The position numbers were made by a program, and so were the translations under genes. The notes beneath the pieces are model-generated. The model was not told the origin of the DNA, searched no databases, and worked only from the letters and a program-made list of their open reading frames with translations. DNA of 64,000 bases from PRO6 sp035565775. GTDB taxonomy: Bacteria; Pseudomonadota; Alphaproteobacteria; Rhizobiales; Xanthobacteraceae. Numbering within the stretch: the first letter of the stretch is position 1; each line of letters opens with the position of its first letter. Below, piece by piece: positions 58,714 through 64,000 of this stretch. The stretch is from the NCBI GenBank assembly GCA_035565775.1, contig DATMRW010000021.1, positions 868,001 through 932,000 of the forward strand, given 5' to 3'.

Positions 58714-59949
58714 TCACGCCTTTTCAAAAGCCTGCGCCGCCCGCGCAGGCTTTTTCATGTGCTCCTCGATGACGGCGGCAAGGCGCGGCGCACCCTGTTC
58801 GAGGTCGTGGCGCTCGATCACCTTTCGCCGTGCGGCACTGCCCATCCTTTCGCGCAGCTCCGGCGATTGAAGCAGCTCGGTCAGCCGGCCCGCCATCGCC
58901 GCGACATCGAATTTCGGCACGGCGAAGCCCGCGTCGCCTTCGAGAAATTCCGGCGCGCCGCCAGTGTCGGCAAAGCACACGATGGGCGTCCGAAACAGCG
59001 CCGCCTCCAGCATCACCAGCGGAAACGGATCTTCCCGCGAGGTCAGAAGAAAAACATCCGACGCCTGAAAGTAAGGGGCGACGCTCTCCTGATCGCCGAT
59101 GAAATGCATCACGGCGCCAAGGCCTGCCGCGGCCGCCTCGGCCCTGATCTTCTCGACCGCCGCCGGCTGGCCGCCGACCCACAAAAAGTGCACCGGCGCC
59201 CCGCGATTCGGCACGGCGACCTGCCGGGCAACCTCAAGGAACAGATCGCTGCCCTTGCGCACGCCGATCGAGCCGCAGCCGCACACGAGCCGCGCCTCGG
59301 TGGGAATGCCGAGCCGGCTTCGCATCGCCGCCGCCGCATCCGTCCGCTCCTCCTTCAGCAGCTCCGCCACCGGCACAAAGCCATGGATAACGCGGATCTT
59401 TTCGGCGGGAATGCCATAGCTGTCCGTCAGGTTCCGCGCCACGGCCTGGGACACGGCGATGAAAACCGACGCGCGCCGGCGCAAAATCTCGATATTGCCG
59501 CGCCCGACGATCCGGACGGCATCGCCCAGCTCATGGACATGGCAGATCACCGGGCAATCGAGAAACGCCAGCGCATCGAGCATTCGCGCGCTGGCGACGG
59601 AGTTGGCATATACCGTGCCGATATTTTCCGCCCGCAGCCAGGCGGTGATCCGCTGCACCTGCCGCCGCTCCCGGCCGCGATGCAGCCCCAGCCGGCGCAG
59701 AATTTTCATCGCAAGCGTCGAGCGCGGCTCGAACAGATCCGTTCGCGCAAGCGCGGCATAGTCGCCGAACAGTTCGCCATGACTGCCGATCAAAATGTCG
59801 AACGGCAGATCGCGCTTCGCCTTCAGCCATGACAGGAAACGGAGCAGGAAAATCGGCGCGCCGGTCCGCGAGGCGTCATGGCCAACGAACAGCACGCGCC
59901 CGCGCGGGGCGCTGCCCGGCTGTTCCTCACTTGCGCCCGGTGGCTCCAT
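58714..59949 (-). CDS. Glycosyltransferase family 4
   Basis: A 411-residue GT-B glycosyltransferase acting on the cytoplasmic side of the membrane. N-terminal RVLFVGHDASRTGAPIFLLRFL is the acceptor-side motif common in GT4, and the C-terminal domain has CGCGSIGVRKGSDLFLEVARQV, FIGDQESVAPYFQASDVFLLTSREDPFPLVMLEAALFRTPIVCF, the nucleotide-sugar-binding E-x7-E region. Likely in capsule, O-antigen or exopolysaccharide synthesis; donor and acceptor unknown. AAAGG precedes the ATG by 6 nt. Confidence 0.88.
   Translation of the reverse strand: MEPPGASEEQPGSAPRGRVLFVGHDASRTGAPIFLLRFLSWLKAKRDLPFDILIGSHGELFGDYAALARTDLFEPRSTLAMKILRRLGLHRGRERRQVQRITAWLRAENIGTVYANSVASARMLDALAFLDCPVICHVHELGDAVRIVGRGNIEILRRRASVFIAVSQAVARNLTDSYGIPAEKIRVIHGFVPVAELLKEERTDAAAAMRSRLGIPTEARLVCGCGSIGVRKGSDLFLEVARQVAVPNRGAPVHFLWVGGQPAAVEKIRAEAAAAGLGAVMHFIGDQESVAPYFQASDVFLLTSREDPFPLVMLEAALFRTPIVCFADTGGAPEFLEGDAGFAVPKFDVAAMAGRLTELLQSPELRERMGSAARRKVIERHDLEQGAPRLAAVIEEHMKKPARAAQAFEKA
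58726..58756. terminator. gyrB terminator inside the 3' end of the convergent gene
   Basis: Perfect 12-bp stem AAAAGCCTGCGC (58726-58737) / GCGCAGGCTTTT (58743-58754), 5-nt loop, T run to 58755. On the minus strand the same bases encode the last residues of the glycosyltransferase (ARAAQAF) before its stop at 58714. Confidence 0.88.
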
Positions 59950-59972
59950 GGGAAACCTTTGCGCTCGGCGGA

Positions 59973-59986
59973 TCGGCGATCGCCGA
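59973..59986. repeat. Perfect 14-bp palindrome TCGGCGATCGCCGA
   Basis: TCGGCGATCGCCGA lies in the 119-bp gap between the receptor-like gene and the downstream glycosyltransferase (both minus strand), 24 bp before the glycosyltransferase start. It could be an operator or a stem at the end of the upstream transcript; there is no T run. Confidence 0.4.
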
Positions 59987-60068
59987 CCGCCAGCCGGCGG
60001 CCATCATCCAGCGTTTTCGCGCCGCAGGCAACTCCGGGGGGCCGGCTTAGAGATGGCGCAGAGGAGGA

Positions 60069-61184
60069 TCAGTGCGTGCCGACGTACCGGAGCAGAAGCT
60101 GGTCCCACCAGTCGGTGTGCACCGCACTGAGCAGCGAGACGGCGATCTCCTTCCGCAGCGGCCCGTCATGCGCCATCGCAAAGGCATATTGCTGCGGCCG
60201 GAAGGTCACCTCCAGAAGCTCGACCGAACTGCGGAACTCCTGATTGATCTTCCAGCCGAGCAGCGGGCGGTCGTGCACCACCGCATCAACCTTGCCGGCC
60301 CGCAGCGCAAGCAGCGCATCGCGCAGCGTCGGAAAACGCTCCGGCGACAGGCGCATATGCGCCATCACATCTTCGGTAGAAGTGTTGAGCACGACGCCGA
60401 CCCGCACCTGCGTCAGATCGCCGACATCATGGACGACGCCGCGGAGCTGCTTGACCGTCAGCACGGAAGTGATGCTGGCAGTAAAGATAGCGGTCGCGAT
60501 GATCGAGCCGACCATCCAGAACATCGCCACCGCGCGGCCCGGCATGGTGCGCGGCCCGCGATGCCCGATGCCGCGCTGGGTCATCGCCACCGTGGTCCAC
60601 CACACGCTCGAACTCAGCCCGCGCGCGATGCCGCCGCCGAATTCCTCGTTGTGGCGGCGCTCGATCAGCCAGACCACGATGCCGACCAGCAGCGCAAGGC
60701 CGATCAGCACCACGATTGATTGCAGAAATCCGAATGAGGTGATGGCCCGGACGACCGGCCGCCAGCTCGCCTCGCCGCCCGCGGGCACCGCGATGCCGAA
60801 GCCGGTCGAATAGAACGACGGCGTGAAATCGACGGCCTTTTGCCGCGCCGCGGTGACCGTCAGCGCTGACACCGCAAGATCAACTGTTCCGGCCCCGGCC
60901 TTCGCCAGAAGCTCCGGCACATCAGCGACCTCGGCGAAGCGGTAACGTACGTTCAGATCCGCTGCGATCTTGCGCCACAGTTCGACGCTGATCCCCTGCC
61001 ATTCGCCGTCGCGGACCTTGATGGCGAAGGGCGGCGCGTCCTTGACGCCGATCACCCATTCGCGGTCGGCCATGCCGGCGGGCGCGCTTTGTGCGCTGGC
61101 AGCCGTGATCGCGGCGCAAAACAGCAGCAGCGACATCAGCCCGGACAGCAGCAACGCTGCCGCTCGATTGAAACTTGCACCCAT
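60069..61184 (-). CDS. Prokaryotic ionotropic glutamate receptor-like protein
   Basis: A 371-residue protein with the order signal peptide (to about 32), ligand lobe S1 (about 40-140), helix M1 (151-174), pore loop (about 192-213), helix M2 (218-243) and ligand lobe S2 (250-371). This is the plan of GluR0-type receptors, not of an ordinary ABC binding protein. R114 in TAARQKAVDFTPSFY matches the amino-acid carboxylate-binding Arg of the family. IFTASITSVLTV at the end of M2 resembles the eukaryotic SYTANLAAF gate. The pore reads VAMTQRGIGHRGPRT where GluR0 has TVGYGD, so ion selectivity is uncertain. Ligand probably an amino acid. Confidence 0.82.
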   Translation of the reverse strand: MGASFNRAAALLLSGLMSLLLFCAAITAASAQSAPAGMADREWVIGVKDAPPFAIKVRDGEWQGISVELWRKIAADLNVRYRFAEVADVPELLAKAGAGTVDLAVSALTVTAARQKAVDFTPSFYSTGFGIAVPAGGEASWRPVVRAITSFGFLQSIVVLIGLALLVGIVVWLIERRHNEEFGGGIARGLSSSVWWTTVAMTQRGIGHRGPRTMPGRAVAMFWMVGSIIATAIFTASITSVLTVKQLRGVVHDVGDLTQVRVGVVLNTSTEDVMAHMRLSPERFPTLRDALLALRAGKVDAVVHDRPLLGWKINQEFRSSVELLEVTFRPQQYAFAMAHDGPLRKEIAVSLLSAVHTDWWDQLLLRYVGTH

Positions 61185-61355
61185 GGCGCCTCAGCGATCC
61201 CCACAGCCAACACGGCTCTCGGGGGCTCTCTTAGTCCGTTTCAATCAAAAATGTACAGACGGGGCGCCGCGTCGCCGCCCGTTCGCGATACGTTTTGTTT
61301 GCAACGCTCTGTCATGGTCCTCTCAAGCGATCATCATTTTGGGGCGGTTCGAGGC

Positions 61356-61859
61356 ATGATCATCATCCGGCTGAGCAAGGCGCTATGCGTGGCGGCGATG
61401 GGGCTGTTCTGCACCCTCGTCGTGTTCGGCAATCTCAGCGACTACGACACCAATTTTGCCTTCGTCCGCCATGTCCTGCTGATGGACACGATCTTTCCCG
61501 ATGCGACGATCAGCTACCGCGCGATCAAGAGCCCGGCCCTCCATCATCTCGCCTATGGGCTGATCATCGCCATCGAGGCCGCGGTCGCCCTCCTCTGCTG
61601 GATCGGCGCCGCGGTGATGTTCGCGCAGCGCCGCGGCAGCGCGCAGGCGTTCAATCAGGCCAAGGCGGTTGCGATCGCCGGGTTGACGATGGGCTTTCTG
61701 CTCTGGCAGGTCGGCTTCATCACCATCGGCGGCGAATGGTTCGGGATGTGGATGTCCGCCAAATGGAACGGGGTGCACTCGGCCTTCAGGCTGCTGATGA
61801 CGACCGTCGCGGTACTCATCTTCGTCGCCCTGCCGGATGGCGAGCCCGCCGGGCAATAG
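61356..61859 (+). CDS. DUF2165 family small membrane protein
   Basis: A 167-residue inner-membrane protein with four helices (LCVAAMGLFCTLVVFGNLSDY at the start, LAYGLIIAIEAAVALLCWIGAAVMF, AIAGLTMGFLLWQVGFITIGGEWF, LLMTTVAVLIFVAL). The motif GNLSDYDTNFAFVRHVLLMDTIFPD between helices 1 and 2 is typical of DUF2165. Function unknown. The ATG at 61356 sits directly after GAGG, with GGGGCGG further upstream. It diverges from the receptor-like gene. Confidence 0.8.
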   Translation: MIIIRLSKALCVAAMGLFCTLVVFGNLSDYDTNFAFVRHVLLMDTIFPDATISYRAIKSPALHHLAYGLIIAIEAAVALLCWIGAAVMFAQRRGSAQAFNQAKAVAIAGLTMGFLLWQVGFITIGGEWFGMWMSAKWNGVHSAFRLLMTTVAVLIFVALPDGEPAGQ

Positions 61860-61961
61860 GCGCTGTGCAAGGCGGCCCTCTGCTTGCTGCCGTCTTGAAC
61901 GCGCCTTTTGGGTTGCTTATTGATCAAAAAACACTGCTGCAAACCAGCGAGGAAACGACGA

Positions 61962-63332
61962 ATGGCCGAAGAAACCGCAAAGCTCGCCGCCTATGTCGCC
62001 AGTCTCTCCTTCGCGGACATCCCGCCGGAGGTCGCCGAGCGCGCCAAGGCGCTGACGCTGGACTTTCTCGGCAGCGCCATCCGGGCCCGCGGCGAGGCCG
62101 AATCCACGCCCTCGATCATGACCACGCTCGCCGCCCTCGGCCTCGACGGCGCAGGCCCGGTCACCGTGTTCGGCGACGGCAAGACCTACACCCCGGCGAT
62201 CGCCGCGCTGATCAACGGCGCGCTCGGGCATTCGCTCGATTTCGACGACACCCACGCCGATTCCTCGCTGCATCCGAGCGCCCCCGTGGTGCCCGCCGCC
62301 TTCGCGGTCGGCGAGAGCATCGGCGCGTCGGGCCGCGACGTCCTCACCGCCATCGTCGCCGGCTATGAGGTCTGCTGCCGCCTCGGCAATGCCCTCGACC
62401 CGACCTCGCACTATGCCCGCGGCTTTCATCCCACCGCGACCGCCGGCACCTTCGGCGCGGCCGCAGCGGCAGCACGGCTCTATGGCTTGAGCGCGGCGCA
62501 GATCGCCGCCGCCTTCGGCGTCTCGGGCAGCCAGGCCGCCGGTTCGCTGCAGTTTCTGGAGAACGGGGCGTGGAATAAGCGCTATCAGGTCGGCGCCGCC
62601 GCGATGAACGGCGTAATCGCCGCAACTCTGGCCAAGCAGGGCTTCCTTGGGGCGAGCGACGCGGTCGAAGGGCGCTACGGCCTCCTGAAGGGCTATACCG
62701 ATGCGCCGCACCCTGACAAAGCCGTGGCCGGCCTCGGCTCGGCCTTCGAGACCATGAAGATCGGCATCAAGCCCTATCCGAGTTGCCGCTACACCCATGC
62801 GGCGGTGGATGCGCTGATCGCGATGCGCCGCGAACACAATCTGACGCCGGACCGGGTCAGCCGGGTCGAGATCGGCCTGCACCGCAACGGCATCACGCTG
62901 ACCGGCGACGCCGCCACCAAGCGCCACCCGGGCAGCATCGTCGGCGGCCAGTTCTCGATGTTCTTCACCGCGGCATTGGCGCTCGAGCAGGGTTCGTTCG
63001 GCTGGGACGACTATCGGCGGCTGGGTGATCCCGCCATCAACGCCCTCGCCGACCGCATCGAGGTGGTGCAGGACGACCGCATCGAAATCGGCCGGTCGCA
63101 TCCGTTCGGCGCGCGGGTCACGGTCGAGGCCGATGGCGAGGTCCATGAGCGGATCATCATCGACCCGCCGGGCGAGCCGGACTCTTTCCCCGGCCGCGAG
63201 GCGATGCGGCAAAAATTTATGCAGCTCGCCCGCCCGGTGCTCGACGCCCGCGCCGACAGCTTTGCCGATGCGATCATGGCAATGGAAAGCTTCGAGGGCA
63301 TCGAGCGCGCATTGCGCTTTGGCCGCGCCTAG
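61962..63332 (+). CDS. MmgE/PrpD family protein
   Basis: A 456-residue protein of the MmgE/PrpD family, which includes 2-methylcitrate dehydratase and cis-aconitate decarboxylase. Visible family blocks: NGALGHSLDFDDTHADSSLHPSAPVVPAA, the active-site region GYEVCCRLG, RGFHPTATAGTFGAAAAAARL, and GIKPYPSCRYTHAAVDA. PrpD is a dehydratase of the 2-methylcitrate cycle, but many relatives differ; no prpB or prpC is adjacent, so the reaction is not assigned. GAGGAA lies 8 nt before the ATG. Its stop shares CTAG with the convergent aminotransferase. Confidence 0.85.
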   Translation: MAEETAKLAAYVASLSFADIPPEVAERAKALTLDFLGSAIRARGEAESTPSIMTTLAALGLDGAGPVTVFGDGKTYTPAIAALINGALGHSLDFDDTHADSSLHPSAPVVPAAFAVGESIGASGRDVLTAIVAGYEVCCRLGNALDPTSHYARGFHPTATAGTFGAAAAAARLYGLSAAQIAAAFGVSGSQAAGSLQFLENGAWNKRYQVGAAAMNGVIAATLAKQGFLGASDAVEGRYGLLKGYTDAPHPDKAVAGLGSAFETMKIGIKPYPSCRYTHAAVDALIAMRREHNLTPDRVSRVEIGLHRNGITLTGDAATKRHPGSIVGGQFSMFFTAALALEQGSFGWDDYRRLGDPAINALADRIEVVQDDRIEIGRSHPFGARVTVEADGEVHERIIIDPPGEPDSFPGREAMRQKFMQLARPVLDARADSFADAIMAMESFEGIERALRFGRA

Positions 63333-64000
63333 GCTGGCACCGTATCGGCGAGGTAATCGACGGCGGCCTGCGCGCCGCCCGCGCCGTGGGGAATTTTGAG
63401 CGCGCGCAGGCCCATCTCGACGACGCCGAGCGTGCCCAAAATCATCGGCGCGTTGATGTGGCCCATATGGGCGACGCGAAAGCTCCGGCCCGCGAGATCA
63501 CCGATGCCGGTGCCGAGCACGACGCCGCATTTGTCCCTGCAGTAAGCCTGCAGCGCCGCGGGATCGTGGCCTTCCGGCGTCAGGATCGCGGTCACCGTGT
63601 CCGCCCGCTCCTCGGGCCGCTCGACATTCAGCGCCAGCCCGTCCGCATCGGCCCATGCCCCGACCGCCGCGCGCACCGCACCCGCGATCAGGCGATGGCG
63701 CAGCCGCGCCGCCTCCAGCCCCTCGGCGAACAGCATGTCGATGGCGGCGCGCAGCGCGAACAAAAGATGCACCGGCGCGGTGCCGCAATAAATCCGGTAG
63801 TGCTCCTCGCCGACACGGCCGGACCAGTCCCAGTACGGCGTGCGCAGGTCGGCGGTCGCGTGAACCTTGAGCGCCCGGTCATTGGCGGCGACGAAGCCGA
63901 GGCCCGGCGGCGTCATCAGCCCCTTCTGCGAGGCGGACATCGCGACATCGACGCCCCAGGCGTCCATCTCGAACGGGATGCAGCCGAGCGAGGCCACCGT
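63329..64000 (-). CDS. Class V aminotransferase (alanine-glyoxylate type), C-terminal part
   Basis: The C-terminal 223 residues of a PLP-dependent aminotransferase; the start lies beyond the window. The PLP lysine is in SASQKGLMTPPGLGF, preceded by the cofactor Asp region (DAWGVDVAMSAS). Further family marks are TPYWDWSGR and the C-terminal GHINAPMILGTLGVVEMGL. Most like serine/alanine-glyoxylate aminotransferases of peripheral metabolism. It converges on the MmgE/PrpD gene. Donor and acceptor not determined. Confidence 0.85.
   Translation of the reverse strand, partial: TVASLGCIPFEMDAWGVDVAMSASQKGLMTPPGLGFVAANDRALKVHATADLRTPYWDWSGRVGEEHYRIYCGTAPVHLLFALRAAIDMLFAEGLEAARLRHRLIAGAVRAAVGAWADADGLALNVERPEERADTVTAILTPEGHDPAALQAYCRDKCGVVLGTGIGDLAGRSFRVAHMGHINAPMILGTLGVVEMGLRALKIPHGAGGAQAAVDYLADTVPA

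Overview
The window is 64 kb of GC-rich chromosome from an alphaproteobacterium. The layout and protein sequences (chvI-chvG-hprK-EIIA-HPr next to pckA, rpsT near dnaA, fused mrpAB, many branched-chain amino-acid-type ABC transporters) point to the Hyphomicrobiales, most likely the Bradyrhizobium/Rhodopseudomonas group. That placement is inference from protein resemblance. I see no insertion sequence, prophage, CRISPR array, tRNA or rRNA gene.

Layout. 0-3.5 kb: the edge of a probable pyridine/aromatic catabolic locus (NicX-like fragment diverging from a flavin reductase-MarR fusion), then pyrE and an NhaD-type antiporter. 3.6-8.1 kb: the end-joining ligase LigD, then pckA on the opposite strand. 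8.3-13.5 kb: a HugZ-like FMN protein and the ChvI/ChvG two-component system, running by overlapping codons into a regulatory-only PTS branch (HprK, EIIA, HPr). 13.5-16.8 kb: two tandem GT39-like membrane glycosyltransferases. 17-21 kb: lepA, a DUF1508 protein, a histone-H1-like basic protein and MepA. 21.1-29.4 kb: modABC convergent with a complete mrpABCDEFG cation/proton antiporter operon whose genes almost all overlap. 29.7-37.8 kb: a MarR regulator, an anthraniloyl-CoA-monooxygenase-like fusion enzyme, and a branched-chain-type ABC transporter with a permease-ATPase fusion. 37.9-39.3 kb: AlkB with a second Fe(II)/2-oxoglutarate oxygenase. 39.5-44.8 kb: a second complete Liv-type transporter followed by allA. 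44.9-50.2 kb: rpsT, a small membrane protein, msrA, a polysaccharide-export lipoprotein, a small exported protein, a GST and an acyl-CoA ligase. 50.2-58.7 kb: the replication block dnaA, dnaN, recF, gyrB. 58.7-64 kb: a GT4 glycosyltransferase, an ionotropic-glutamate-receptor-like protein, a DUF2165 protein, an MmgE/PrpD protein and a truncated class V aminotransferase.

The two most unexpected non-coding structures flank dnaA. The long gene-free stretch upstream of dnaA holds 12 GANTC sites (the CcrM methylation sequence) within 222 bp, arranged in direct and inverted repeats. The 647-bp dnaA-dnaN gap holds a nested palindrome: 16-bp outer arms and a 44-bp inner palindrome with four DnaA-box-like 9-mers, all sharing one centre at 53076/53077. 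Either could be part of a replication origin or its control region; neither role is proven here. The most unusual protein is the receptor-channel-like protein at 60.1-61.2 kb, which has S1-M1-pore-M2-S2 architecture but lacks the usual potassium-type selectivity filter. Several genes are fusions (flavin reductase-MarR, monooxygenase-OYE, LivM-LivG, MrpA-MrpB).

Starts were chosen by ribosome-binding site, overlap with the preceding gene and family length; several genes use GTG or TTG.
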